Assembly (NCBI RefSeq): GCF_030296695.1
Contig: NZ_AP027737.1
Span: 744,001-808,000, forward strand
Reading direction: 5' to 3'
Source: Agromyces mangrovi
GTDB taxonomy: Bacteria; Actinomycetota; Actinomycetes; Actinomycetales; Microbacteriaceae
DNA: 64,000 bases
Shown here one piece after another: positions 37,868 through 46,726 of this stretch. Within the stretch, counting starts at the first letter, position 1. Every line of letters begins with the position of its first letter. The translations under genes were made by a program, and so were the position numbers. The notes beneath the pieces were generated by a model. It was not told where the DNA came from. It searched no databases and saw nothing but the letters and a program-made list of their open reading frames with translations.

Positions 37868-38588
37868 CGGCCCGCCCGCCGAGCCCGAGCACGGCGCCGA
37901 CCCGCACTCGGGCGACGTCGCGTCGCGACTGAACTGGCTGCGCGCCGGCGTGCTCGGCGCGAACGACGGCATCGTCTCGGTCGCCGCCCTCGTGGTTGGC
38001 GTCGCGGCGGCCACGACCGACACCGCGGCGATCCTCATCGCGGGCGTCGCGGCGGTGCTCGCCGGCGCGATCTCGATGGGACTCGGCGAGTACGTGTCGG
38101 TGAACAGCCAGCGCGACACCGAGCGGGCCCTCATCGCGAAGGAGCGGTGGGAGCTCGAGCACATGCCCGAGCAGGAGCTCGCCGAACTGGCCGAGCTCTA
38201 TCGGGCGAAGGGGCTCTCGGCCGAGACCGCCGATCGGGTCGCGCGCGAGCTCACCGAGCACGACGCGCTCGCGGCGCACCTCGAGGTCGAATTGCACATC
38301 GCGGAAGACGAGCTCACCAACCCGTGGCACGCGGCCGGCGCCTCGGCGCTCGCCTTCACCATCGGCGCCGTGCTGCCGATGCTGGCCATCCTGCTGCCGC
38401 CGCCGGAGTGGCGCATCCCGCTGACGTTCATCGCGGTCGTCGTCGCGCTCGCGATCACCGGGTGGCTCAGCGCCTGGATCGGCGGCAGCCCGCGGCTGCG
38501 CGCGATCCTCCGCGTCACGATCGGCGGAGCGCTCGCGCTCGCCGTCACCTACGCGATCGGCGCGCTGCTCGGCGTGAGCGTGGCCTGA
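37854..38588 (+). CDS. VIT1/CCC1-family divalent metal transporter
   Basis: Membrane transporter of the vacuolar iron transporter family, 244 aa, likely moving Fe2+ or Mn2+ across the membrane. The family signature LRAGVLGANDGIVSVAALVVG forms the first helix, followed by GAISMGLGEYVSVNSQRD. A charged cytoplasmic segment (ERWELEHMPEQELAELAELY, EHDALAAHLEVELHIAED) is the expected metal-handling loop; three more helices follow. It overlaps the upstream small gene and converges on pcrA with four bases between stops. Confidence 0.93.
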   Translation: MTRTDGPPAEPEHGADPHSGDVASRLNWLRAGVLGANDGIVSVAALVVGVAAATTDTAAILIAGVAAVLAGAISMGLGEYVSVNSQRDTERALIAKERWELEHMPEQELAELAELYRAKGLSAETADRVARELTEHDALAAHLEVELHIAEDELTNPWHAAGASALAFTIGAVLPMLAILLPPPEWRIPLTFIAVVVALAITGWLSAWIGGSPRLRAILRVTIGGALALAVTYAIGALLGVSVA

Positions 38589-38592
38589 CCCG

Positions 38593-41040
38593 TCAGGGGT
38601 TCGCCGACAGCTTCTCGATCGGCGCGATCTTGATGAGCAGCTTCTTCTGCCCCGACGTGTCGAACGACACGTGCGCCACGCGCTTCGGCCCGATGCCCGT
38701 CACCTGCGTCACCCGGCCCTCGCCGAAGTCGGCGTGGCGGATTCGGTCGCCCGCCTCGAGCTCGAGGTCGCCGTTGTCGCGCACGGTCGCCGTGACGCGG
38801 TTCGTCCACTCGGTCTTCGCCTTGGTCGCCGACGCGATGCTGAAGCGGTCGCGTCGCTGCTGGTCGCGCGACTGCCGTGCGTTGAGCGCGCGCGGGCGCG
38901 TGCCGCCGCGCGAGGTCGCGTCGCCCGGCGACTGCCGCCAGTCGATGAGCCCGTCGGGGATCTCCTGCAGGTACCGGCTCGGCATGGCCACGGCGACCTC
39001 GCCGAACTGGGCGCGGCTCATCGCGAGCGAGAGGTACAGCCGCCGGCGGGCGCGCGTGATGCCCACGTAGAACAGGCGCCGCTCCTCGGCCGGGCCGCCG
39101 GGCTCGGTCGCCGACATCTGGTGCGGCAGCAGCCCCTCCTCGATGCCGGTGAGGAACACCGCGTGGTACTCGAGGCCCTTCGCGGTGTGCAGCGTCATGA
39201 GCGAGACCGTGCCCGACTCGTCGTCGATCTCGTCGGCGGCGGCCACGAGCGAGACCTGGGTGAGGAAGTCGAGCAGCGTCGCACCCGGGTTCTCGCGGTC
39301 GAAGTCGCGGGTCTGCGCGACGAGCTCCTCGACGTTCTCGGCGCGCGTCTCGTCCTGCGGGTCGCGGCTGCTGCGGAGCGTGTCGAGCAGCCCGCTGCCC
39401 GCCATGAGGTGCAGCAGCACGTCGGCGACCTTGGAGGGCCCGCTCTCGCGGGCCGGGTCAGCCAGCTCGGCGGCCTCGTCGAGCAGGTCGGCGAGCGCCG
39501 TGATCGCGCCGGTCACCTTCGGGCCGAGGCCCAGGCCGGATGCCACGCGCATCGCCTCGCGGAAGGTCATGCCGTTCTCGTCGGCGAAGTTCGCGAGCTG
39601 CGTCTCGGTGGCCGGCCCGATGCCGCGCTTGGGGGTGTTCAGGATGCGGCGGAGGGCGAGCTCGTCGAGCGGGTTGGCGACGGCGATGAGGTACGCCATC
39701 GCGTCCTTGATCTCGGCTCGCTCGTAGAACTTGGTGCCGCCGACCACGCGGTACGGCAGGGCCGACCGCACGAAGATCTCCTCCAGCGCACGGGTCTGGG
39801 CGTTGGTGCGGTAGAACACGGCGATGTCGCGGTAGGCGATGCCGGAGCGGTGCAGCGCGTCGATCTCGTCGGCGATGAACTGCGCCTCGTCGTGGGCGGT
39901 GTACCCGGTGTAGCCGACGATCTTCGCGCCGTCGCCGTCGGCCGTCCAGAGCTTCTTGTCCTTGCGGTCGAAGTTGTTGGAGATGACGGCGTTCGCGGCG
40001 GAGAGGATGTTCTGCGTCGACCGGTAGTTCTGCTCGAGCAGCACGACCTTCGCGCCGGGGAAGTCGCGCTCGAACTCGACGATGTTGCGGATGTCGGCGC
40101 CGCGGAACGCGTAGATCGACTGGTCGGAGTCGCCGACCACGGTGAGGCTCGCGCCCGGGATGCGTCCGTCGTCGTCGGCGAGCGCCCGCATGCGCACGCC
40201 GTGCGACTCGAGCTCGGCGACCACGTCGGGCTCGACGGGCCGGGTGAGCTCGCGGATGAGCGAGTACTGGGCGTGGTTGGTGTCCTGGTACTCGTCGACC
40301 AGGATGTGCCGGAACCGACGCTGGTAGAGCGCCGCGACCTTCGGGAAGGCGCGGAACAGGTAGACGGTCTCGGCGATGAGGTCGTCGAAGTCGAGCGCGC
40401 TCGCGTCGCGCAGGCGCCGGGTGTACTGCCGGAAGATGTCGAGGAACATCGCCTCCTGCGGGTCGTCGAGGTTCGCGTTGCGCGCGTACGACTCGACGTC
40501 GGCGAGCTCGTTCTTGAGCTTGGAGATCTTCGCGGCGGCGCCCGCGGGGGTGAACCCGAGGGTGTCGGCCGAGGTGTCCTTGATGATGCGCTTCAGGATC
40601 ACCCGCTGGTCGGCGGAGTCGTAGATCGTGAAGGTCTTCGACAGCCCGATCGCCTCGGCCTCGCGGCGGAGGATGCGCACGCAGGCCGAGTGGAACGTCG
40701 AGATCCACATGCCGCCGGCTGCCTCGCCGAGCAGCGCCTCGACCCGCTCGCGCATCTCGGCCGCGGCCTTGTTCGTGAACGTGATCGCGAGGATCTGGCT
40801 CGGCCACGCCTCCTTCGTCTCGATCAGGCTGGCGACGCGGTGCGTGAGCACGCGCGTCTTGCCCGAGCCGGCGCCCGCGACGATGAGCAGCGCCTGCCCG
40901 CGGTACTCGACGGCCTCGCGCTGCTGCGGGTTGAGCCCCTCGAGCAGGTGGTCGGAGACGCGCGGGGCCTCGTCGGTCGCGGCTCCTCCGGCGCGCTCGC
41001 GCCAGCCGCCGGGTTCGTCGGGATCGAGGATCAAGGTCAT
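38593..41040 (-). CDS. pcrA: ATP-dependent DNA helicase PcrA/UvrD
   Basis: Superfamily 1 3'-5' helicase for nucleotide-excision and replication repair, 815 aa. All motifs are present: Q-motif LNPQQREAVEYRGQALLIVA, Walker A AGAGSGKT, AITFTNKAAAEMRERVEALL, Walker B HILVDEYQDTNHAQYSLI, GDSDQSIYAFRGAD, EQNYRSTQNIL, VSLMTLHTAKGLEY and the arginine-finger GITRARRRLYL. The C-terminus has the RNA-polymerase-binding Tudor-like domain (EAGDRIRHADFGEGRVTQVT). ATG 41040 lies 9 nt after TAGACT. Confidence 0.96.
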   Translation of the reverse strand: MTLILDPDEPGGWRERAGGAATDEAPRVSDHLLEGLNPQQREAVEYRGQALLIVAGAGSGKTRVLTHRVASLIETKEAWPSQILAITFTNKAAAEMRERVEALLGEAAGGMWISTFHSACVRILRREAEAIGLSKTFTIYDSADQRVILKRIIKDTSADTLGFTPAGAAAKISKLKNELADVESYARNANLDDPQEAMFLDIFRQYTRRLRDASALDFDDLIAETVYLFRAFPKVAALYQRRFRHILVDEYQDTNHAQYSLIRELTRPVEPDVVAELESHGVRMRALADDDGRIPGASLTVVGDSDQSIYAFRGADIRNIVEFERDFPGAKVVLLEQNYRSTQNILSAANAVISNNFDRKDKKLWTADGDGAKIVGYTGYTAHDEAQFIADEIDALHRSGIAYRDIAVFYRTNAQTRALEEIFVRSALPYRVVGGTKFYERAEIKDAMAYLIAVANPLDELALRRILNTPKRGIGPATETQLANFADENGMTFREAMRVASGLGLGPKVTGAITALADLLDEAAELADPARESGPSKVADVLLHLMAGSGLLDTLRSSRDPQDETRAENVEELVAQTRDFDRENPGATLLDFLTQVSLVAAADEIDDESGTVSLMTLHTAKGLEYHAVFLTGIEEGLLPHQMSATEPGGPAEERRLFYVGITRARRRLYLSLAMSRAQFGEVAVAMPSRYLQEIPDGLIDWRQSPGDATSRGGTRPRALNARQSRDQQRRDRFSIASATKAKTEWTNRVTATVRDNGDLELEAGDRIRHADFGEGRVTQVTGIGPKRVAHVSFDTSGQKKLLIKIAPIEKLSANP

Positions 41041-41049
41041 GGCGGCTCA

Positions 41050-41055
41050 AGTCTA
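41050..41055 (-). promoter_or_regulatory. -10 box of pcrA
   Basis: TAGACT (41055-41050, minus strand) ends 9 nt before ATG 41040, with no Shine-Dalgarno between. Confidence 0.4.
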
Positions 41056-41083
41056 GGCGTGGCATCCGACGCCCGAGCGCGGC

Positions 41084-41089
41084 TAACCT
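41084..41089 (+). promoter_or_regulatory. -10 box for leaderless thrE-like transcript
   Basis: TAACCT ends 7 nt before ATG 41097; the only intergenic space is shared with the divergent pcrA promoter. Confidence 0.5.
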
Positions 41090-41096
41090 GTGCGGC

Positions 41097-42416
41097 ATGG
41101 AGACCCGGGACGAGGTCGACGCGGACACGCTGCGGCGGTTCCTGCTCGGCATCGCCGAGGGGCTGAACGCGGCGATGGAGTCGGTCGACCGGGTCGACGA
41201 GACGATGCGGGCGATCGCCTCGGCCTACGGCGCCGAGGACACCGACTTCGTGGTGCTGCCGACCGTGATCCTCGTGCAGTCGGGCCACGGCCGCACCGAC
41301 CGGGTCGCGCTGCGCACCAGCCGCGCGACCGCGCTGCGCTTCGACCAGATCGCCGCGCTGTACGACCTCGTCGGTCGTGCGCGCCGCGGCGAGGTCGACC
41401 CCGCCACCGGCATCGACGAGCTGAACGCGATCGGCACGTCGCGGCCCCGCTACCCGTGGTTCGTGCGCGTGCTCGGCCACGCGGTGCTCACGGCCGGCCT
41501 GTCGATGCTGCTCACCCCGACCTGGCAGGGCGCGCTGATCGCGTTCGGGCTCGGCGCGGTGCTCGGCCTCGCCAAGCTCGTGCGCTCCCCCACCCTGGCG
41601 CTCGTGTTCCCCGTGGTCGCGGCGTTCGCCTCGGCGACCGTGGTGTTCCTGATCGCGCCGTACGTGCCGGTCGGCGACCCCATCGTGCTGCTCATCGCCC
41701 CGCTCGTGACGTTCCTGCCCGGCGGGGTCATCACGACCGCGACCATGGAGCTCGCCGCCGGCCAGATGATCGCGGGCGCGTCGCGGCTGGTCACCGGACT
41801 CGTGCAGCTCGCGCTGCTGGCCTTCGGCATCCTCGCCGCCGGCACCATGCTGGGCGTCGGCGACGCGAGCTACGTCGCCCTCGACGCGCCGAGCCGCTTC
41901 CCCTGGTGGGTGGCCGTGCTCGGCGTGCTGCTCATCGCCGTCGGCGACCTGCTGCACTTCTCGGCCCCCGGGCGCACGTTCGGCTGGGTGCTGCTCGCAC
42001 TCTCCGTCGCGTACGCCGGGCAGGCGATCGGCGCCGGGATCGCCGGGCCGTCGGTGGGCGGCTTCCTCGGCGCGCTGGCGATGACGCCGCTCGTGCTGTG
42101 GATCTCGAGCCTGCGCATCGGGGCGCCCTCCCAGCTGCTCTTCCTGCCCGCGTTCTGGCTGCTGGTGCCGGGCGCGTCCGGGCTCGCGGGGCTCACCGAG
42201 GCGATCGGCACCACCGAGGGCCTGGCCGACTTCGCCTCCGCGCTCACGTCGATCATGGCGATCGCGCTCGGCGTGCTCATCGGCACCGCGGCGCACCGTG
42301 CCGCCCAGCGCGGCGTGCAGCAGGTGGCGAACCTCTACGTCGAGCCCGTCTCCCCCGAGGACGCGACGGACGACGACCGTCCCGCCTGGCTGCGCTGGCT
42401 GCCGCGCCGGCACTGA
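41097..42416 (+). CDS. Threonine/serine exporter, ThrE family
   Basis: Inner-membrane exporter of small amino acids, 439 aa. The N-terminal soluble ThrE domain is followed by ten hydrophobic helices, in the layout of Corynebacterium ThrE (cytoplasmic hydrolase-like domain plus ten helices). Seen here: METRDEVDADTLRRFLLGIA at the start, FDQIAALYDLVGRARRG, and helices such as VFPVVAAFASATVVFLIAPY. The substrate is inferred from family only. Starts at 41097 on a leaderless-type promoter; ends 63 bases before the amidohydrolase gene. Confidence 0.88.
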   Translation: METRDEVDADTLRRFLLGIAEGLNAAMESVDRVDETMRAIASAYGAEDTDFVVLPTVILVQSGHGRTDRVALRTSRATALRFDQIAALYDLVGRARRGEVDPATGIDELNAIGTSRPRYPWFVRVLGHAVLTAGLSMLLTPTWQGALIAFGLGAVLGLAKLVRSPTLALVFPVVAAFASATVVFLIAPYVPVGDPIVLLIAPLVTFLPGGVITTATMELAAGQMIAGASRLVTGLVQLALLAFGILAAGTMLGVGDASYVALDAPSRFPWWVAVLGVLLIAVGDLLHFSAPGRTFGWVLLALSVAYAGQAIGAGIAGPSVGGFLGALAMTPLVLWISSLRIGAPSQLLFLPAFWLLVPGASGLAGLTEAIGTTEGLADFASALTSIMAIALGVLIGTAAHRAAQRGVQQVANLYVEPVSPEDATDDDRPAWLRWLPRRH

Positions 42417-42479
42417 CCGCCCCGGGCCGCCGCCGACCGTTCACGAGCCCGACACACGGATGCTGCGAGAATCCAGCGC

Positions 42480-43766
42480 ATGCTCACCGTGACCGGCGCA
42501 CGTGCCGTCCTCGAAGCCCCCGGAGTCGTCCGCGACGGCGACGTCCACGCCGACAACGCGGTGATCGCCGCGTCCCAGGTCGACGGCGCCGAGGTGCTCG
42601 ACGCGACCGGCTGCGTCGTGACGCCCGGGCTCGTGAACGCCCACCACCACCTGCTGCAGTCGGCGTTCCGCACCCTGCCGGGCACGCGCAGCGTTCCCAT
42701 GCGCGACTGGCTGCCCGCCATGGCGAGCGCATATGCCGCCGCGGGCATCGACCCCGACCTGGCGCGGGCCGCCGCGCGGGTCGGCGTCGCCGAAGGGCTG
42801 CTCTCGGGGGTCACGACCGTCGCCGACCACCACCTCACCTGGCCGATGGGCGTCGACGATGTCGGCGTCGCGACGGCGGTCGCCGACGCCGCCCACGCGC
42901 TCGGCGGACGCCTGGCGTTCGTGCGCGGCTCGGCCCGTGACGACCCCGAGACCGCCGCGGCCTCGGCCGACGCGGTCGCCGAGGCGCTCGTGCCCTGGCA
43001 CGGCGGCGTCTCGGGTGACGGCATGCTGCAGGTCGCCGTCGGCCCGGCCGGCGTGCACAGCGACGTCGAGGCGACCTTCCGGCTCATGGGCGAGGTCGCC
43101 GCTCGGCGCGGACTGCGACGCCGCACGCAGTCGAACGAGCAGGTCGACGTCGAGGTCGCCGCCGAGCGCTACGGCCGCCGCCCGCTCGAACTGCTCGAGG
43201 AATGGGGCTGGCTCGCGCCCGACGTGACGCTCGCACACCTGTGCGACGTCGACGACGACGAGATCGGCCGCATCGCGGCATCCGGTGCCTCGGCCACGCA
43301 CGCCCCGGGCTGCGACGTCGTCATGGGGTGGGGCGTCGCCCCGGTCGCACGGCTCCGCGAGGCGGGCATCGCGGTCGGGCTCGGCACCTCGGGCGGCGGA
43401 TCCAACGACGCGGGCCACCTGCTCGCCGACGCGCGCCTCGCGATGCAGGTCTCGGGGCTGCGCGGCCCCGCGCTCGCCGCCGCCGACGTGCTGGCGATGG
43501 CGACCGCGGGCTCCGCCGACGGACTCGGGCGACCCGAGCTCGGCCGACTCACGCCGGGCTCGGCCGCCGACCTGTGCGTCTGGGACGTCTCGGGCGTCGC
43601 GGACGCGGGCGTCGCCGACCCGGTCGCCGGGCTGCTCTGGGCGGCGCCGGGGCGCCGTCCGCGCCACGTGGTCGTCGCGGGGCGGGTCGTGGTGCGCGAC
43701 GGCGTGCTCGTCACGGGCGACGAGCCGGAGATCGTCGCCGCACTGCGCGAGCGGGTCGGTCGTTAG
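42480..43766 (+). CDS. Amidohydrolase-superfamily deaminase-like protein with altered metal site
   Basis: A 428-aa TIM-barrel protein of the chlorohydrolase/guanine-deaminase branch. Present: the first-strand metal motif NAHHHLLQS (His55, His57), strand-5 Glu220 and strand-6 His253 (LAHLCDV). Missing: the strand-5 metal histidine (expected HTHxxE reads RTQSNE, Gln217) and the strand-8 aspartate (expected GTDG reads GTSGG, Ser304). Substitution of the strand-8 aspartate has a precedent in TrzN-like triazine hydrolases, but loss of the strand-5 ligand is unusual; metal use and activity are uncertain. It may follow a GAGAAT -10-like box 7 nt upstream. Its stop overlaps that of the convergent reductase. 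Best read as part of the adjacent catabolic cluster. Confidence 0.85.
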   Translation: MLTVTGARAVLEAPGVVRDGDVHADNAVIAASQVDGAEVLDATGCVVTPGLVNAHHHLLQSAFRTLPGTRSVPMRDWLPAMASAYAAAGIDPDLARAAARVGVAEGLLSGVTTVADHHLTWPMGVDDVGVATAVADAAHALGGRLAFVRGSARDDPETAAASADAVAEALVPWHGGVSGDGMLQVAVGPAGVHSDVEATFRLMGEVAARRGLRRRTQSNEQVDVEVAAERYGRRPLELLEEWGWLAPDVTLAHLCDVDDDEIGRIAASGASATHAPGCDVVMGWGVAPVARLREAGIAVGLGTSGGGSNDAGHLLADARLAMQVSGLRGPALAAADVLAMATAGSADGLGRPELGRLTPGSAADLCVWDVSGVADAGVADPVAGLLWAAPGRRPRHVVVAGRVVVRDGVLVTGDEPEIVAALRERVGR

Positions 43767-44710
43767 AGGTCGAGCACCAGCTTCGGGCAGGCCGAGCGCG
43801 AGCAGCAGATCATCATGCGGTCGTTCGCCCCCTGCTCCTCGTGGGTGAGGATCGAGTCGCGGTGGTCGACCTCGCCCTCGAGCACGGGCGTCTCGCACGT
43901 GCCGCAGGTGCCCTCGCGGCACGACGAGATCACGAACGCGTCGGTCTCCTCCTCGATCACGTCGAGGATCGACCGCTCGGGCGGCACGGTCACCGTCACC
44001 CCGCTCGCCGCGAGCTCGACCTCGAAGGACTCGTGCAGCACGGGCTCGCCCTGCTCGCGCGCCTCGAACCGCTCCACGTGCAGCGTGCCCGGCGCCCAGG
44101 ACGCCGACCGCGCCTCGAGCTCGTCGAGCAGGCCGTGCGGGCCGCACGCGAAGACCAGCTCGCCCGGCTCGGGCGCCACCGTCGCGAGGTCCATCCGGCC
44201 CGCGGCATCCGATGCGTGCACCCGCACCCGCTCGCCGAAGCCCGCGAGCTCGTCGAGGAACGCCAGGCCGCTCGCGCTCCGGCCGCAGTAGTCCAGGGTC
44301 CAGGGGGTGCCGGATGCCTCGGCCGCGGCCAGCATCGGCAGCAGCGGCGTGATCCCGATGCCGCCGGCGATGAAGCGGTAGGCGGGGGCATCCGTCATCG
44401 CGAAGTGGTTCCACGGGCCGCGGGCGCGCACGGCGGCGCCGTCGACGAGGTGCTCGTGCGCCCACGCCGAGCCGCCCCGGCCGTCCTCCTCGCGCAGCAC
44501 GGCGATGCGCCAGGCGCCGTCGTCGGCGGGATCGCCGCAGAGCGAGTACTGGCGCACCAGGTCGTCGCTCGCGAGCAGGTCCACGTGCGCGCCGGGCCGC
44601 CAGGCGGGGAAGGGCAGGCCGCCGACGCGGGCGAGCTCGACGACCGCGACCCGGTCGACGGGATCGGTGCGGCGACGCACCACGACGTCGAACTCGGGGG
44701 CGGCGTCCAT
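43763..44710 (-). CDS. Flavin reductase / ferredoxin fusion of the VanB/phthalate dioxygenase type
   Basis: Electron-transfer protein of 315 aa that passes electrons from NAD(P)H through a flavin to a 2Fe-2S cluster, normally to a Rieske oxygenase. Flavin binding is seen in QYSLCGDPADDGAW, nucleotide binding in RFIAGGIGITPLLPM and VFACGPHGLLDEL. The ferredoxin domain has Cys264, Cys269, Cys272 and Cys302/303 (SSCREGTCGTC then MICC). No oxygenase is in the window, so its partner must lie elsewhere or a cytochrome P450 may be used. It begins four bases after the stop of the XRE-cupin gene upstream, so both form an operon. Confidence 0.92.
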   Translation of the reverse strand: MDAAPEFDVVVRRRTDPVDRVAVVELARVGGLPFPAWRPGAHVDLLASDDLVRQYSLCGDPADDGAWRIAVLREEDGRGGSAWAHEHLVDGAAVRARGPWNHFAMTDAPAYRFIAGGIGITPLLPMLAAAEASGTPWTLDYCGRSASGLAFLDELAGFGERVRVHASDAAGRMDLATVAPEPGELVFACGPHGLLDELEARSASWAPGTLHVERFEAREQGEPVLHESFEVELAASGVTVTVPPERSILDVIEEETDAFVISSCREGTCGTCETPVLEGEVDHRDSILTHEEQGANDRMMICCSRSACPKLVLDL

Positions 44711-44714
44711 GCGG

Positions 44715-45314
44715 TCAGTCGTCCTCTCGTGCGGGCGCGGAACCCTTGATGTACAGGATGCGGAACGGCCGGCCGTCGCCCGAGCGCCAGCGGTGACGCG
44801 TGCCGCCCGGGTAGTAGATGGTGGTGCCCGCAGGCATGGTGATCGCGCGCTCGGCGATCTGCACCTCGGCGACGCCGTCGAGCACGTAGCAGAACTCCTC
44901 CTCGGGGTGCACGAAGTACTCCCCGAACACGGTGTTGTCGGCGGTGATCTCCATCGGGGTGAAGCCGTCGGGGCGTCCCGAGAACGCGCGCACCGACCCC
45001 TCGGCGTAGGTGCGGCCCGTCGTACCGCCGCCCGCGTCGACGACGACACCGTCGTCGCCGGGCAACTCGTCGGCACGTCCCGCGCGCGCGATCTCGGCGA
45101 ACAGCTCGAACTGCGTGGTCGAGAGCGCCGTGGCGATGCGGTCGAGCGAGGTGAAGCTGGGGCGCGCGCGGCCGTTCTCGACCTGGCTGAGGAAGGGGTG
45201 CGAGAGGCCGGAGCGCTCCGAGAGCTGCACGAGCGTGAGGCCGCGGTCGCGTCGGAGGGCGCGGATGCGACCACCGAGCAGCTCGGCCTGGTCGAGCGTC
45301 GCGTCCGTCGGCAT
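44715..45314 (-). CDS. XRE-family regulator with cupin sensor domain
   Basis: DNA-binding regulator of 199 aa: an N-terminal XRE helix-turn-helix (about 13-67, LVQLSERSGLSHPFLSQVEN) and a C-terminal cupin (about 110-190, VHPEEEFCYVLDGVAEVQIA, PGGTRHRW) that would bind a small ligand. Such proteins often control uptake and breakdown of amines and heterocycles. It is divergent from the CodA-like gene and importer, and lies next to a dyad in the shared promoter region. ATG 45314 has a GGAACGGAG ribosome site. Likely controls both flanking transcripts. Confidence 0.92.
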   Translation of the reverse strand: MPTDATLDQAELLGGRIRALRRDRGLTLVQLSERSGLSHPFLSQVENGRARPSFTSLDRIATALSTTQFELFAEIARAGRADELPGDDGVVVDAGGGTTGRTYAEGSVRAFSGRPDGFTPMEITADNTVFGEYFVHPEEEFCYVLDGVAEVQIAERAITMPAGTTIYYPGGTRHRWRSGDGRPFRILYIKGSAPAREDD

Positions 45315-45403
45315 CGGCTCCGTTCCTCTCGCTCATCGGGCGCTTTCCCCGGACCGAAATCCTCGGGAAACACGGTCGAAACGACCCATCCCTATCGTCG
45401 TCG

Positions 45404-45422
45404 ATGTTGACAGTATCAACAT
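45404..45422. promoter_or_regulatory. Operator-like dyad in the XRE/CodA-like divergent promoter
   Basis: ATGTTGA (45404-45410) and TCAACAT (45416-45422) form a perfect 7-bp inverted repeat over a 5-bp spacer. It overlaps a TTGATA -35-like box for the minus strand (with GATAGG 17 bp downstream) and contains TTGACA on the plus strand, so a protein here would cover both promoters. Probable XRE-cupin site. Confidence 0.6.
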
Positions 45423-45472
45423 TTCCGCACCGCTCGACGACGCGCGGCCCGCCACGTACCGAAGGTCATCGA

Positions 45473-46718
45473 GTGCACCCCCAGCCCGTCTCCCTGCTGC
45501 GCAACGCCCGACTCGCGACGGGCGAGCTGCGCGATGTCGCGCTCGACGGGGCGGTCGTGGCCGACGTGCTCCCGGCGGGCTCCGGGTCCGCCGCCGGCGC
45601 CGCGCTCGACCTCCGCGGGGCCCTCCTGCTCCCCGCCGGCGCCGAGCCGCACGCGCACCTCGACAAGGCGTACACGTGGGACGCGATCGAGCCGCCGTTC
45701 GGCGACCTGGTCGGCGCGATCGAGAGCTTCCACGCCTTCCAGGAGCAGATCACCGAGGACGACATCCTCGACCGCGCCCGCCGCGCCGCGCTCCGGCTGC
45801 TCGCCAACGGCACCACCGCGATCCGCAGCCACGTGAACCTCCTCCCCGGCGAGCGCCCGTTCCGCGGCGTCGACGCGATGGTGCGGCTGCGCACCGAACT
45901 CGACGGGCTGCTCGACCTCGAGCTCGTCGCGCTGCCGCCCGTCGGCATGGACGACGCGACGATCGAGGCGGCCCTCGACCGCGGGCTCGACCTGGTCGGC
46001 GGCGCCCCGCACCTCGACCCTGCCCCCGACGCCGACGTGCAGCGCCTCGTCGCCCTCGCCGAGCGCCGCGGCATCGGCATCGACCTGCACACCGACGAGT
46101 CGCTCGACGGCCCGGTGACCATCACGGGCTTCGCCGCCGCCGTGCGCGACTGGCCCGCCGACCGCGTGCGCACCGCCGGCCACAGCGTGCGGCTCGGCAC
46201 GCTCGGCGCCGACGACCTGCGCGAGGCGGTCGACGCCGTCGTGGCAGCCGGCATCGGCGTCGTCGGCCTGCCGATCACGAACCTCTACCTGCAGGGCTGG
46301 GAGCACCCCGTGTCGACCCCGCGCGGCATCACCGCGCTGCGCGCGCTCATCGATGCCGGCGCGATCGTCGGGGCCGGCGCCGACAACGTGCGCGACCCGT
46401 TCAACCCGATCGGCCGCAGCGACCCGTTCGAGACCGCCGCGCTGCTCGTCGCCGCCGGCCACCTCGGGCTCGAGGAGTCGTGGGACCTCGTCTCCACCGG
46501 CGCCAGGCGCGTCATGGGCCTGCCCGAGGCGGGGCCGACCCCGGCGCCGCCGCCGAGTTCGTCGCGGTCCCCGCGTCGAGCGTGGGCGAGGCGATCGCCG
46601 AGGCCCCGGCCACCCGCACCGTCATCCACCGCGGACGCGTCGTCGCCCGCAGCACCGTCGCACAGACCATCGCCACGCCGGGGGCAGTCCCGGCGGGCTC
46701 CCTCGAGGAAAGGGGTGA
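45473..46718 (+). CDS. CodA-like (cytosine-deaminase-type) amidohydrolase, frame-shifted
   Basis: Metal-dependent deaminase or hydrolase acting on a heterocycle, about 415 aa once repaired. All CodA ligands are seen: EPHAHLDK (His60, His62), LHTDE (His206, Glu209), GHS (His237) and GADNVRDPF (Asp304). The N-terminus is set at GTG 45473 (MHPQPVSLL) with AAGG 8 nt before; the ATG at 45404 is inside the operator. The frame breaks at the four-C run 46539-46542 (family frame continues GAAAEFVAVPAS), and a second base is needed near 46712-46715 to reach the TGA at 46716-46718. Read as given, it would fuse with the ABC ATPase, which I reject. First gene of the import and catabolic operon. Confidence 0.82.
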
Positions 46719-46726
46719 GCGCCGAC

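Noticed and set aside
45404..45406. ATG as start of the CodA-like enzyme
   Set aside because: It lies in the dyad, lacks a ribosome site, and adds 23 residues with no family similarity; GTG 45473 is better.
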